From Flaveria trinervia (Eukaryota > Streptophyta > Magnoliopsida > Asterales > Asteraceae): a stretch of 64,000 nucleotides of DNA. The stretch is from assembly GCA_025506515.1 (NCBI GenBank), contig CM046447.1, forward strand, positions 83,609,748 to 83,673,747. Reading direction: 5' to 3'. This document shows positions 1 to 11,296 of the stretch, in pieces. The position numbers and the translations under genes are program-made. The notes beneath the pieces were generated by a model. That model did not search any database. It saw nothing but the letters and a program-made list of their open reading frames with translations, and had not been told where the DNA came from. Position 1 is the first letter of the stretch; each line of letters begins with the position of its first letter.

Positions 1-348
1 TGGTTGCTAACTCATCATCAGACGTGGAGAGAGGGATATTAAAGGACTTGAAGAATCCATCATAGTCGAAAAAGAAGGCGGGTCCTTTTCTAGCAGGTGG
101 TGTGGTGTATCTCTAAACGTCCATGTTACACCACACTTCTATTTGACTGTCGAGTTGTTGTAAACTTTCTTGTTCGGTATGTTGTATCCTAGAAACATAC
201 CTTCTTCAGCCTTCTCATTGAACTTTTCCTCCTGAATCTTCTTCAGTAGGGTGCACGGAGTGCTAAACGACTCGAGATACTCTAGATTAGGTTTACATCG
301 TTCTAGTAACTCGTAACACGTCTTTCCATGGCGTTTAACTACCAGAAC
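1..348 (-). pseudogene. Element Y, region after the integrase core (INT to RT linker)
   Basis: This is the minus-strand continuation of Y's integrase ORF. The frame is lost within a few codons of the core domain, and no RT motif has been reached by the window edge. It matches the place of the variable linker between integrase and reverse transcriptase in copia pol. Nothing else is recognisable. Confidence 0.5.
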
Positions 349-945
349 TCAATTTATCGTATAACACGCATTTGCAATTGCTTCATTCCATAATTGGATA
401 GGAAGTTTTGAGTCTGCTAGTATCGTCCGTGATGTTTCTATCAAGCTGCGATTCTTCCTTTCAACAACACCGTTCATCTGAGGAGTGTAGGCCGACGTGA
501 ACTGATGCACAATTCCCCTTTCCTTGAATTGTGCCTCCATCCATTGATTCTTGAACTCGGTTCTGTTGTCTGAGCACACTTGTCGTACCCCCAACTTGTA
601 TAGGGACTCCAGAGTAGTTACTAATTCCTTGAATGATTCAAATGTTTCTGATTTGGATTTCAAAAACATCACCCAGGAGAATCTTGAATAGTCATCAGTA
701 ACTACATAGCAGTACAGGTCGCCTGCGATGCTTCTTGTATTGACTGGACCAAACAGATCCATGTGAAGAAGTTCAAGGGGAAGTTCGATGGATTGAACTT
801 TCTTTTCCTTATGAGACTTCTTCGTCTGTTTGCCCTTCTTGCATGCAACACAGAAATCAGGAAGTTCGAAGCTTTTGACATTAACTCCTCTCACGAGATC
901 ATTCTGGATCAAGTGATTCATCATCCATGGATTAATGTGTCCCAT
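349..945 (-). pseudogene. Element Y pol fragment: GAG-pre-integrase and integrase core
   Basis: The 198-residue open stretch begins in the HHCC zinc-binding region (MGHINPWMMNHL, then CVACKKGKQ) and runs into the copia integrase core. The catalytic Asp lies in VVTDDYSRFSW, the second in CSDNRTEF, where the usual Gly is Arg, and the Glu in GVVERKNRS. All three DDE residues are present. Integrase joins the element cDNA to host DNA in the nucleus. The protein is normally released from a gag-pol polyprotein, so the Met at the start is not a real translation start. Upstream codons on the minus strand continue towards protease with stops. Confidence 0.9.
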
Positions 946-1004
946 TCTCCTATGCTAGGAGATGGAATCCTTCTTAGTAGCTTTTGACAAGAAGCACTGA
1001 ACTT

Positions 1005-1479
1005 CATGATCCGTAGTTGAGGCCTTTGATAGATCCAAGACATAAAGGTCCTTATATCTAGAGGCAAACATTAAGACTTGGTCCTTCGGGATCACATAAT
1101 CCTTTTTCAGGACATAACACTTCTTGTTGTCAAATACTACTATAAAAACTTATCACAAATTTGGGATACAGAAAGCAGGTTATTCTGAAGTTGTTGAACA
1201 TAATTTACCATATCAAACTTCACTTTATGATTTCCCACTTCACCTTGAGCTGTGATATACCCTCCTTTGTTTCTAGCAAATGAAACATGGCCTCCTTTTA
1301 TTTGTTTGACGTTTGATAAAAGAGCCCGTTCCCTTTCATGTGTCTGGATGCTCCGCTATCTATAATTCATGTGTTAGTTTCAGCACTATAGCGAACACCC
1401 TGCACAGTCAAATGAAAACATTAGTTTGGGTTAGGAACCCAAGCCTTTGCTGGCTTGGGTGTCCCAGAGGCATCACACA
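1005..1479 (-). pseudogene. Element Y protease region, decayed
   Basis: On the minus strand around 1325-1360 the reading I-D-S-G-A-S-R-H-M-K-G-N is visible. This is the aspartic protease active-site motif of copia elements (D-S-G, followed by S/C-R-H-M). Stops soon follow and no long ORF remains. The region lies between the second gag zinc knuckle and the integrase zinc-binding region, exactly where copia protease belongs. The protease would mature the gag-pol polyprotein in the virus-like particle. It is inactive here. Confidence 0.75.
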
Positions 1480-1866
1480 TCATAAATGTAACCCATTGAC
1501 CGTTCGAGGGTGAGGAAGCTCAGAAGTCTTCTTGTTCTCATTAACGGACAATGAGGTTGATTTTTCCTTCCATAAGCCAGCTTTGTGTAAGGCCTGTTTG
1601 TGATAAACAAACGACTCGCTAATGTGTTGAACTTTAGGTTCACTATCCCTTTTAGGTGGTGTCACTGAGTTCCTCTTAAAAGAGATAGGTTTTGGTTCTC
1701 GAAGTTCAACTTTCCTCCTCGGTGTCTGATAATAAGGACAATGAGACGGAATGTGTCCATACTCTCCACAGCTGTAGCATGATCTACTTTTGACTTTGCG
1801 ATTTAACTGCTTTTGTGGAGATGTATGTGACACATGGGTGACCTTACTCTGTTTGGGTTTTGACAC
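1480..1866 (-). pseudogene. Element Y gag C-terminal part with second zinc knuckle
   Basis: This is a basic 128-codon stretch with a CCHC knuckle (CYSCGEYGHIPSHC, CX2CX4HX4C) near residues 30-43 and a Lys/Arg/Pro-rich tail. CCHC knuckles of gag bind element RNA. It lies about 1.3 kb downstream of a first knuckle in the same element (2914-3171), so the element has two separated knuckles. The same arrangement occurs in SIRE-like elements A and E. The frame ends where the protease region begins. Confidence 0.75.
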
Positions 1867-2031
1867 TTCTTGTTTAGATGTTTTGTCTGGTTTAATAAAG
1901 TTATTGCTTTAACAGTTTTAACATCTTTTCCCTTTCTATTATCTGGACTTTGATATAATGCTGTGATTGGTTAACTTTATAGATCTTTTTAGATTCAGAT
2001 TTGACTGTGGTGACCCATACTTAACCTTAAC

Positions 2032-2917
2032 CTATTCAAATTGTTTGTCCAGATTAACACAAGGCATTTTATATTTTGCCTTTGAAGTGGCCTCCTTTTG
2101 TTTAGTACCAGATTCATTTGATTTACATGTGGAATCTGGATCATTTACAAGAGGAGTAGACACCACATGATCCTTGATTGGATTATTATTTACTAGCTTA
2201 CATTTTACGTTCATCAAGATCTCATGTGGTGGTGGAACCACTTTATAACCCAATCCCTCCTCGTTGTTTCTCTCTCTCACTAAGTTTTGAACAATATAAG
2301 ATGAACTTGTCCAACTGTGTAGTTCTTGCTTTAAGGAATTACTTCTACTTCTAAAACTGCCTTTTGTTTCTTAGTGTCCTCAGGGAGTTTAGATAGTACC
2401 TAATGTCATTAGCTTGGTTAAAGGCTACTACTTTTGTTTCCCTAAGCTGTTTGTTCAAAAGGTCTATCTTTTCTTTGTAACTATGCTCATTTTGTTTTAG
2501 AACTCTGCTAGCTTCAGTGCATAGTTCCAAGTCCTTTACTAAGTTATCATTATGATCTAATAACCTAGAAAATTTTAAATCAATGCTTTCCGTAAATTTA
2601 TTACAATCAGAACAAGCATGATTGTTTAAAAGTTGGTCAGTAGTACTTACCTGAGAGGGTTCTGATGAATTAGCCATCAATGCAGAGTCGGGTGTTTCTG
2701 GTGCTCGTGATTCTGATGTTGTTGTAGTTTTCCCTTCTTGAGGCAGGTAATTGACAACTAGGGCAGTCTCTTCTGTGTTAGACATCGCGAGTTCGACTAC
2801 AATATCTCCTTCACTAGCAAAATCATCATCTATATCCTCCACACTAGCGATACTAGATTCTCCTGGTGAGACAAACCGAAAGCTCCAGTCCCATCCTTCA
2901 TCATCATGAGCAGTCAA
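2032..2917 (-). pseudogene. Element Y gag middle region with coiled-coil-like segment
   Basis: Two open stretches (2351-2917 and 2032-2280) are separated by a frame break. The first carries an acidic Ser/Thr-rich part and then a charged heptad-like segment around a CSDCNKF pair of cysteines, ending DLLNKQLRETKVVAFNQ. That looks like a coiled coil. It sits between the two gag zinc knuckles. In elements A and E a similar coiled-coil segment also sits between two knuckles, so this is probably a lineage feature of the gag polyprotein. Its function is unknown; assembly of the particle is an inference. Confidence 0.6.
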
Positions 2918-3171
2918 GGCTTTGGGATCCTTGCTTGACGAAGTAGGACTGCTAATGGGTTATCCTGACGATTGAAGGAGGAGAAAGGATTCCTATTACC
3001 AGTCTTCTTAGGCTTCACACACTCCCGTTTGAAGTGCCCCTTCTCACCATAGTTGAAACAAGTCACCTTGGTCTTATCAAAACCAAAGGTAGTGTCCTTA
3101 GTTGCAACCAAGTTCTGTCCGGTTTTCTTGACAAACTTCTGAGCTCGCCGGACAACACTCGCTAAGGCCAC
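2914..3171 (-). pseudogene. Element Y gag, first zinc knuckle
   Basis: The stretch contains the CCHC motif CFNYGEKGHFKREC at about residues 38-51, where the second Cys has become Tyr (expected CX2C, here C-F-N-Y). The flanks are Lys/Arg-rich (FVKKTGQNL, KPKKTGNRNP), typical of an RNA-binding nucleocapsid. It overlaps the next open stretch by 4 bases in another frame, consistent with a frameshift in one original gag ORF. Confidence 0.8.
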
Positions 3172-4234
3172 ATTATATCCATTCGTTCTAGCTCTGTCTC
3201 GTCTACTTGCTCGTAATCCTCATCAGCCAGATGTCAGTTCCAATTTTACCAACAATTAGTCCATCATAGGAGTGGACTACCGTAGCTAAGAGATCCATGT
3301 GCTCTTTAGCTACCTCAACTGTCACATTACCGAAACTTTCAGTCTTCAGTTTTGCTGCACGGGCTTCAGGTACAATGTATTGGGTACCAGACGAACCTGG
3401 CGTTTCTGACCCTGAAGTAGAGACTTGAGAAGGACCAGCCGAGCTTGATACAAAAGCTGTCTGAAGAGGTGCTCCAGATGTTTTGGCTTGTGGAGTCGCG
3501 TTGTATAACGCTAGATTCTGATCAAGGAAGACTTTTGTGCTCTATACTTCATCCTCGGCTCTTCCTCTCTCAACTTCAGAATGAAATCATTTATATCTAA
3601 CTTTGTTAGCATATTATTCTGTCTGAGATTTGAGACAAATGAAACCCATTTCTCCAGCAACCCATCTGCAAAGTTAGATACTTTGTCCTCCATTGATGTT
3701 GTTACTCCATGAGTATGCATCTCACTCATCAAGTGGTAGAACCTATCGATGACATCATCCAGGCTTTCTTTTCCTATCGAGGAGAAGTTGTCAACTACTT
3801 CTTTGAAGCCTTAGCCTTTATGGCCTTCAATGATGCGTTTCCATCATACCGTTTCTCCAATGCATCCCATAGTTTCTTTGCATGCGTATATTCCGAGAAT
3901 TGATGGAAAATATCCGTCGAATTGATTGTGTAAGAAAAGCATAGACTTTCTTTTTAGCATTTTACTTGACTTTTTGTCCATCATTCATGCCACCTAGTGT
4001 GAGTTTGACACCATCAGCTCCTACTGGCATGCTGTACCTCGTCTCTATAGATTCCCACAGATTGGGATCTACTCCATTTAAGTAGATCTCAAAACGTTGC
4101 TTCCATTATGGGTATTCTTCTAACGTGATAAGCTTTGGGGGATTGTTGTGATTCCCCACCTCATTCTCCAGTAGCAGTAAGTTCTGAATACGTGAGTTTC
4201 GCCCTACCGTGAATGCTGAGTATTGGTCCTCCAT
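3172..4234 (-). pseudogene. Element Y gag N-terminal part
   Basis: The minus-strand start codon at 4234 follows the leader and begins MEDQ, matching the gag start of element D at 30740 (MEDQFATFIAGKDSRIQNLL). The region 3511-3732 encodes a copia gag (UBN2-type) helical segment with HTHGVTTSMEDKVSNFADGL and KWVSFVSNLR. Numerous stops and shifts break it. This gag part forms the particle shell. The start is chosen because it is shared with D and lies just after a conserved leader array. Confidence 0.7.
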
Positions 4235-4259
4235 TGCTAAAAACTTTAACTTTAAATAA

Positions 4260-4510
4260 AACTATTTTATTTATGCGAATGAAGATGTGTGATTGGGCTA
4301 TTCGAGCGATTGAACTATGCGGATGGTTCAAACGTGCAACTGAACTAATACGAATGGCTCAGTCGAGTGAATGAACTAATGTGATTGAACAATGCGAATA
4401 TACTACTCAGTCGTATGAATGGGAGTACGAATTAGTCCAATCTTGCGTATGGGGGATGCGTATGAACTCAGTCGTGCGATGGAGTCAATCGTGCGACCGA
4501 ACCTACTGGA
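4260..4510 (-). promoter_or_regulatory. Element Y leader array of degenerate GTCGCACGACTGA-type motifs
   Basis: Between the primer-binding site and gag, short near-palindromic motifs recur every 15-25 bases (TCGAGCGATTGAACTATG, GTGCAACTGAACTAATACG, CAGTCGTATGAATGGG, AATCGTGCGACCGAACC). The same motif class fills the U3 region of this element's LTR (5020-5225), where it lies upstream of a TATA box. A binding site for a host factor is an inference. Confidence 0.6.
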
Positions 4511-4713
4511 TTTCGAAAATTCGTAGGTTTAAGGTGTTTTGGACGCAAAAACATGAATTTCTTGCTAACCCTAATTGCCGTATGCTGGAAAAACTAAACT
4601 TTATGATCAGAAGATGTCTAAAACCCGATTTGACACAAAAGTTGAAGTTTTGAGTGTAAAAAACACAATTTTTATATCAAAATTATTGAATCACACGTAA
4701 ATCTAGAGCCAAA

Positions 4714-4725
4714 GCTCTGATACCA
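4714..4725 (-). other. Element Y primer-binding site (initiator tRNA-Met)
   Basis: The plus strand reads GCTCTGATACCA, the reverse complement of TGGTATCAGAGC, which pairs with the 3' end of plant initiator tRNA-Met. It lies two bases inside the LTR end. This fixes the element's orientation as minus. Confidence 0.93.
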
Positions 4726-4727
4726 CT

Positions 4728-5461
4728 TGTTAGGATCGTGTACTGGATGAATACTAACAGATTTACGCATATCCCGAATCAAATAGTGCGAAATCCTATT
4801 TGATTGGCGATCCAATCAGTGAGAACGCATATAGAATCAATTAAAGATTGAATCTAAATGTTAAGAACGATTAGCAAACGATCTACTGCGATCTATGAAG
4901 TTGGAACAGGTTGCTAGAGGTCTTTAGACGGCTAGGGTACGTGTAGGTATCGAAATATTCAAAGTGTCATGTTTTTCCATGAATTAAGTGGTATTTATAG
5001 GTTAGGGTTTATCAATTGGGCGACTGGACCATTAGCATGGTTCAGTCATGCGATTGAGTCATGCGGTTGATCCATTCGCACGACTGAGTGTTTAGTAGTG
5101 TGACTAAGTCAATCTCATGTTACAATCATGCGACTGATCCAGTCTTTGGTTCATTCGTACGACTAGTTCATTTGCATGAAGTTGTTGATGCGTATGGTCC
5201 ATTAGCATGGGCCAATCGCATGAGAACTTCACATGATTATGTTTAACATATTTCTTAATTATCATTTAATAAAATCTATGCAAACAACCACAAACCTATA
5301 TAATTTGTTCAATAAGCGTTAACCTACTAATCAATGAAATAATAAACATTATAAGCACAACCACACATTGTATTTCATTAAGTACCCATTCAATTACATA
5401 TGTGTAAGACCATAAAGACATTTTACATTAAGTTTAGAAACTAGGGACACATGTATCTACA
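4728..5461 (-). repeat. Element Y 5' LTR (734 bp)
   Basis: On the minus strand the LTR begins TGTAGATACATGTG and ends CTAACA next to the primer-binding site. It aligns along its length with D's LTR (TGTTGATACAAG...CTAACA). A TATA box (CCTATAAATACC on the minus strand) is at 4990-5001. U3 motifs of the CAGTCGCACGACTGA type lie at 5020-5225. The 3' LTR is outside the window, so LTR divergence cannot be judged. Confidence 0.88.
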
Positions 5462-6377
5462 AGTGGTAATCGGATGTCAAGTATGTGAGTCGAGTAATGT
5501 GTCCTATGTTAACAGATGGTACTCAATATTTTTAGCTAAGTAGTTACAAATAACTTCCAATAAACTTGGTCGTGGACGTCGTGGTCAATATGACCATTGG
5601 TGGACTTAGTTCAAGTGGCTTCTAACGTTTCTCTCCCACAAACCTCCGAATATTTAGTTATCTCGCTACCCCCACATTCAAATTAAAGTAGACCAAGTCA
5701 ATTCAATCAATCACAAGTCATACGTCTCTGCCTTTCGAGGATCCTGTATCCTTGGTTGTATATCCTTGAGGATACGATATCGTTTGAAAATTCCTTCCAC
5801 AACAGTAATCCTTTACACATAAGATAATAGGCTTTAATATCATTCTTCACTTTCTTTAGTTCATCACCATTTAACCCATCTTCAGTCTAAGTGACCACTT
5901 CTTGAAGTCAGCTTTGTTCTTCTGCTTTGGAACTCTGTTCTTAGAATCTTCAACTTAACCTTGTTTAAGATTTGAGTTTAAGAAAAGATACAATTTTTTT
6001 AAGTTTCAAATTAAAATAAGAAATGACAATTTTTTGGATTTTAAATTTGAAAACTTTTTTTAAGTGTTGAAAGAAAAGTCTAAATTCTGATGCACTTGAG
6101 TAGTTGCAAAACGCCCACGTTGACTTAAAAAGGCCTAAGGGAATGCCTTAGTGAATTTCTAAAATGCAAAGAAGTAGAAATGCATGAACAGTGTAGAAGA
6201 GCGCAAATAGTTGCAAAATGCCTGAACAGTTGTGAAGTGCCCCAACAGTTGTAAAGCACCTAAATAGTATCAAAGCGCCTGGAAATTTTGTTTCTAAAAA
6301 ACTTCCAAATAGTGATAAAACGTCGACAACAGTGTCCAAACGTCCACTCTAAAACGCCTACAGAGTGTTAATGTGCC
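5462..6377. other. Unassigned sequence, probably internal part of outer element Z
   Basis: No convincing coding domain is visible. By nesting logic this should be the continuation of the minus-strand element whose PBS and LTR lie at 62811-64000, interrupted by element A. The part around 5700-5960 could encode a decayed gag-like helical segment on the minus strand, but I could not recognise a family. An AT-rich tract is at 5985-6065. Confidence 0.4.
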
Positions 6378-6382
6378 TAAAG
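6089..6382. repeat. Degenerate minisatellite, unit about 19-25 bp
   Basis: Variants of AACAGTTGTAAAGCGCCTA recur many times, for example GTAGTTGCAAAACGCCC, AACAGTTGTGAAGTGCCCC, AACAGTTGTAAAGCACCTA and AATAGTATCAAAGCGCCTGG. One further unit (CAGTGTTAATGAGCCTAAAT) is found immediately right of element A at 62378, so A inserted inside this array. Confidence 0.65.
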
Positions 6383-7192
6383 TGTAAGGATTAAATGTAA
6401 AGGCTTATGCAACTCAAACACTCAGAGTCTCCTGCGTGCATGCCCAAGTGAATTGAAGAACAATGCTTCGGAAGTTTCAGACCAGCAACAAAAATATTCT
6501 ATGTGTGAAATCTTTCGTAGCCAAGACCAATATCTCCTGAAGCCAAAGATGAAGTCTTCTAAAGCTTCAAAGACAAAGTCTTTTGAAGCCAACACTAGAA
6601 GACAGATTTCTTCCGAAGACTTTTAGAATACATGCTTTATCTGATGTACTTTACATAAAGCTAGACCCCTTTCCGCTGCAACTCTGTAAAGTCACCAACT
6701 TACATAAGTTGGTGAAAAGGTCCATGCTTTTAGTAACTGTATATTGAGGTCTTGAGTCGGTAACTTTGTACTTCATGTACTTTATCCTTTTTGTAATATA
6801 TTAGGATGTGAGCTATGGCATGTCATAGTCACTAGTCAAAAGGCAATCTGCCTTTTGACTCTATAATTGATTATGTTTGTGTCTAGTCAATTGTATCCAA
6901 CTGGCCTTCAAAGTATGGTTAGCTGTAGGATGTAGTAAATGTATCTCAAGTACTTGTAACTTTCTAGTATACTTTATAACACTTGTAATAGAACTTAAGA
7001 AAGCAATATACTGCAATCTTGAAAACTAACTCCTTATGTACTTTGCTATCTTGTTATGTCTCATATTTACCTGTGTTCTTAGTATCATTAAAAAGGGTTA
7101 ACCAGTTTCATTGTTTGATCAGTTAAGTGTTCTTTGCAAATCTCCTCATTATGTTGTTGTGTTGTAAGTGCATACCTTTCATCGGTCCTGCA
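6383..7192 (+). repeat. Element A 5' LTR (810 bp)
   Basis: It starts TGTAAGGATTAAATG and ends CGGTCCTGCA, like E's LTR (TGTAGGGATAAATG...CGGTCCTGCA). CTTCCGAAG/CTTCTGAAG-like motifs occur at about 6510-6625. It is followed by a PBS. The matching 3' LTR is 61594-62374. Confidence 0.92.
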
Positions 7193-7194
7193 TT

Positions 7195-7206
7195 TGGTAT
7201 CAGAGC
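7195..7206 (+). other. Element A primer-binding site (initiator tRNA-Met)
   Basis: A perfect TGGTATCAGAGC lies two bases after the LTR end. Confidence 0.93.
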
Positions 7207-7277
7207 ATTCCAGGCTCTTGATATAAGATCTCACCATCTTAAAATCCCTCACACACACAAAATACTTAACTTTTCGA

Positions 7278-8801
7278 ATGGTAGCCATTTCCAAATCTGA
7301 TATAGAAACCGGAACCATGACAAAGTCCCCACTGATCACTCTTGATGACTTTGACACCTGGTGCCAAAGAATGGAAGGTTTCATTAGGTCTTTAGACTCA
7401 AGAATGTGGGAGTCTATTGAAAATGAATCTTACATACCAAGCACCGTTTTTGCTACTAATGGTGGTATGATCCCCAAGGCTGTGGTTGACTACTCAGATG
7501 AAGATAGAAATAGAGTAGAGATTGACCAGAAAGCCATGACATCCCTTCAGACTGCTCTTCCAAACTCTGTATACAGAGGTTTCAAGAAATGTAAAATAGC
7601 TAAGAAAATGTGAGATGCATTCAAACTGATGTATGAGGGTTCCTCTGAAGCCAAGGAGAACAAGAAGGATGTCGTGAAGCAGCAGTTTGAAATTTTCACC
7701 TTTAAAGTAGGTGAAACCATGACTCAACAATACTTCAGGTGTGTTGAGAATGTGGACACCCTAGTGAATGGTGGTGTTGCTCTTGAAAACAGAGAGATTG
7801 TAAGGTAGTCCATGTCCTCTCTTCCTAGGAAATAGACACACTATTGTGTTTATCAAGAGAATTGAGAACCTGAAGTCTCTCACCTTGACAGAGTTATATG
7901 GTATTCTCAGTGGATACCAGATAGAGATGAACATGCAAGGTTCATCTTGCAACTCCAACAATCAAATGGGTTCTGCCCTTCATATGGCTTAAAGCGATAG
8001 CTTAGAACCCCAATATTATCTCATATGCTACCCTGACAACTCACAAAAGGGTCCTTTCATCACCTTCCCTAAGACACCAAGGGAGAACTACACTCAAGGA
8101 AGTCCATTCCAAGAGACTTGTTCTTCTCAAGCCTTTGTGTCTTCTGATGAAAGTATGGCAACTTTATCTTCAGCCTTTAAGACCTTGACTGTATCAATCC
8201 AGATGATCTGGAGTACATGGACATAGTCTAGCAGATGGCTCTTCTCATTCACAGAGCCAAGAAGTTCTACAAGTGGACTGGAAGGAAGTTCCCTAGCAAT
8301 GCAGCCAGTGGAAATTTTGGACTGGATAAAAGCAAAGTCAAGTGTTTCAATTGTAACTTGATGGGGCACTTTGCCAGGGAGGGCAAGGAACCAAGAACAA
8401 ATAGTGCCCAAGCACAATCTAGACCAAACTACACTGACAAAGCCTCCCAGAATGAGAAGCCAAAGCAGCAAGTTGTAGTTGCTGCTGAAGAAGGAGGCTT
8501 TGACTGGAGCTTTCAGGTGGAAGATGCTTCTCCAAACCAAGCACTGATGGCAGATAATGATGTAGCCAAGGTATTGGAACATCTTTGTTCTCCTGAATGC
8601 ATTGCTAAAGTTAGTAGATACAAATCCTACAACTTAGAAATAAGATTTGATCTTGAGTCCTTAAATATCCTAAAAGCTGATTTTAGAATGTCTGAAAGTG
8701 ATTACAAACTAAAGATAGAGGACTTAGAGAAAACCATTTCAATTCTAAAACATGAGCACACCAATATAAGACTCAGGTCAAGGATCTCATCACGTAGTTG
8801 A
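7278..8801 (+). pseudogene. Element A gag, N-terminal half with first zinc knuckle
   Basis: The start codon lies 71 bases after the PBS (MVAISKSDIETGTMTKSP) and matches E's gag start. The first 111 codons are open, then TGA (7611-7613) replaces a Trp codon. The same TGA is present in E. More stops follow, then 8235-8801 is open in the same frame and holds the knuckle CFNCNLMGHFAREG. The final Cys ligand is Gly here but Cys in E, so this knuckle is damaged. A coiled-coil-like segment (YKLKIEDLEKTISILKHEH) is near the end. Gag forms the particle and packages RNA. Confidence 0.88.
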
Positions 8802-9989
8802 CTGAATGCCAACCTGAGCTTGTGATCAGCAAAGCCAAGGCAGAAAAATGTGTTCTTGAAGAAGAAACGTTCAAGAACTTGATATCCTCATCCCTACACA
8901 ATAAGGTTTGTTATCAAAACAAGCAGGGACTGGGATCTAATGAGATAGCTCCTCCACACATAATCTTGTCTATAAGATCACCTAGGTGTGGAACTTGTGA
9001 AGATGAGCTTCTTCTTATAGACCCCTTGGGTGAAGAGGATGAAGAAGTGATAGTGAAGAATTCCTCTAAGAAGAGTGAAGAGGAGGATTCTATAAAGGGT
9101 CACTATCCTTCTCAGGAGAAGAAGAAGACTGTGATGACCAAGTCTATGAGGAAGAACTTGATCAGAAAGAGCAAGAGAAAAGCTAGGAAGACTCAAGAGA
9201 TCAAGGCCATTTTTGACTCTAGGCATAAACAATTTTTTATCTCTACAGGGTTTGAAGTGGTGAAGACTGAAGACATCAACCTAAACTTTTCTTCCAAGAG
9301 TTCTGGTTCATGTTCAAATCATTTCCGCACCAAGAAGAAGGCTGATCTGTTGTGTACCACTACAACATAGCCTGGACTATCCAACTCCAAGAACAGTTCT
9401 CAGCCCAAAAGGATTGTCTCAGCATCAGCAAAGATTAAGGTGGAGAAGGGATGTGATCAAAATCAGTCTTGTTCTTAGCAGAAAGCTCTTGGGGAAGAAG
9501 AAAATGGAATGTGTTATGTGTGAAAGTATCTCTCATCTTGCTAAGGATTGTTCATACAATCCAAAAGGTACTCTCCATGTGACCAAGAAAAGGACTTCCA
9601 AGAGTTCCAAGAAGAATTCAGATTCGAAAGGAAAATATGTTTCCTTCGGAACGTCCAAAATAAAGAAGAAGGCAAGTGGAAAATTGCATTCGGAAGAAAA
9701 TTTTGTCTAAGAAGAAAGGAATACGTCTGAAGCACTGAAGTCCGATGCAGTGTTTGCAGAATCTTCCGAAGGTTCGGTCATCAAAACTTACGAAGTCTCA
9801 AAAGCTTCCAAAGTGTTGAATGTCAAGTCCAAACTTCCAAAGGTGGTGTGGAATTCGAAGAAAGACCAACTGACTGAATGTTCTCCATCAAAAATAACTT
9901 AAGATCCTCAAGTACAACTATAGGATCCATTACTTTTGCATTACCTTCTACTTTTTTAATGAGCCCAAGACAAGTAAGGCTTGGGTTTC
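8798..9989 (+). pseudogene. Element A gag, C-terminal half with second zinc knuckle
   Basis: The open stretch 8798-9370, in a different frame from the preceding part, carries an acidic run (EEDEEVIVKNSSKKSEEE) followed by a strongly basic run. A second stretch (9414-9710) carries the second knuckle CVMCESISHLAKDC. The frame continues beyond a TAA (9708) to about 9900. Compared with E the order is the same. The two knuckles of A are about 1.2 kb apart with a coiled coil between. Confidence 0.82.
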
Positions 9990-10020
9990 CAAATGTAACT
10001 AATCACTTTTTTATGTAGGA
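9990..10020 (+). promoter_or_regulatory. Element A gag/protease border: stop codon and acceptor-like sequence
   Basis: After a conserved KAWVSKCN-type reading comes TAA (10000-10002), a T-rich run and TAG|GA (AG at 10017-10018). Element E has the same layout with TGCAG|GA. It could be a 3' splice site or a frameshift region; this is inferred. Confidence 0.4.
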
Positions 10021-11296
10021 ATAGCTCAAGACAAATAAGAATATCTGGATCATTGATAGTGGCTATTCCAGGCACATGATAGGCAATAGGTCACCAGTCC
10101 AGAACTTTGAAAGAATTGATGGAGGGCCAGTTGCTTCTAGAGGAGATGAAGGTGGTTACATTTCTGGAAGGGCAAGGTTACAAATGGTACGCTCAGCATG
10201 GAGAAGGTAAACTTTGTCAAGGAGCTTAGGTACAATCTTCTGAGTGTATCACAATTTTGTGATTACAGTCATAACATGATCTTTACTTAGCATAAGTGCA
10301 TTTTTCGCAAGCCAGGGGTGGTCATTCCTTATGAGCATATTCTGCTCAGAGCCCCAAGAAAGGGAACATCTACAAGATGGATTTGCAAGAGACATCTCTC
10401 TCAGGAGAAGTCGCATGCTTTCAATCTAAAGCCAATAGTGATGAGTCTTTCATATGGCATAAAAGAATGTGTCACGTAAACTTTAAGAACATGAATAAAT
10501 TGATTAAGAATGATTTGGTAACCGGAATGCCAAAGAAAGAGTTTACAAGTGATGATCATTGTGTTGCATGCCTGAAAGGGAAGCAACATAAGGTATCTCA
10601 TAAGCCTAAGGAAAGAAACTCCATCACTACACCCCTACACTTGTTACATATGGATCTCTTTGGCCGCACCAGTGTAATGAGTCTAGGAAGGACCTCATAT
10701 TGTTTGGTGATCACAGATGACTTTACAAGATTCACTTGGGTTTTCTTCCTTAGAACTAAGGACGAGACCCTTGAGATTCTGAAAAATTTCATCTTAAATA
10801 TTAAGAATCAATTTGATCACAAGGTCAAAACCATAAGATGTGATCAAGGAACTGAATTCAAGAACCAAATCCTTGATACATTTTGTGATGAAAAGGGTAT
10901 TACAAGACAATACAGTGCTCCCAGGACTCCTTAGCAAAATGGTGTTGCTGAGAGGAGAAACAAGACACTGATTGAAGCTGCAAGAACCATGTTGTCTAAC
11001 TCTAAGCTGCCCATCACCTTCTAGGTAGAGGCAGTCAACGATGCCTGTTATGTGCAGAACAGAGTTGTAGCGGTTAAGACTCATGGTAAGACTCATTATG
11101 AACTTTGGCACAAGAGAAACCTTTCATTGGTTTTCTTAGGTCATTTGGATGTCTTTGCACAATCTTGAATACCAACGATGAAATTGCCAAATTTGATGAG
11201 AAATAAGAAGATGGACACTTTATTGGATACTCTTCCTAATCTAAGGCTTATAGAGTATACAATCTCAGAATTAGAATTGTTGAGGAGTCAACCAAT
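10021..11296 (+). pseudogene. Element A pol: protease and integrase
   Basis: A protease-like IDSGYSRHMIG motif is readable near 10050. The longest open stretch (10377-10934) carries the integrase zinc-binding region (HKRMCHVNFKNMNKL, CVACLKGKQH) and catalytic Asp residues in VITDDFTRFTW and RCDQGTEF. A TAG at 10932 replaces a Gln codon just before the segment with the third catalytic residue (GVAERRNKTL). The order and sequence follow element E closely. Confidence 0.85.

Larger units (their letters stand above)
1..5461 (-). mobile_element. Element Y: Ty1/copia retrotransposon, 5' part, cut by window start
   Basis: Read on the minus strand the order is LTR, primer-binding site, leader, gag, protease, integrase, with RT, RNase H and the 3' LTR lying beyond position 1. 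This gag-PR-INT-RT order is the copia order. Its LTR is a diverged relative of that of element D, and its integrase and gag resemble D's, so Y and D belong to one family. Y retains the gag and protease that D has lost. Many stop codons and frameshifts break the frame, so it is an old, inactive copy. The flank at 5462 (AGTGG) is the likely TSD, but its partner is outside the window. Confidence 0.92.

Noticed and set aside
763..987. Open reading frame opposite Y's integrase
   Set aside because: It is the antisense shadow of a recognised integrase; no motif of its own.
4381..4653. 90-codon ORF in the leader of element Y
   Set aside because: It lies on the opposite strand in the motif array and gag-leader region; its open frame comes from the repeated motif, and no relative is seen in D.
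7195..7206. tRNA gene fragments suggested by initiator tRNA-Met matches
   Set aside because: These 12-bp matches lie next to LTR ends and are primer-binding sites; no cloverleaf sequence surrounds them.
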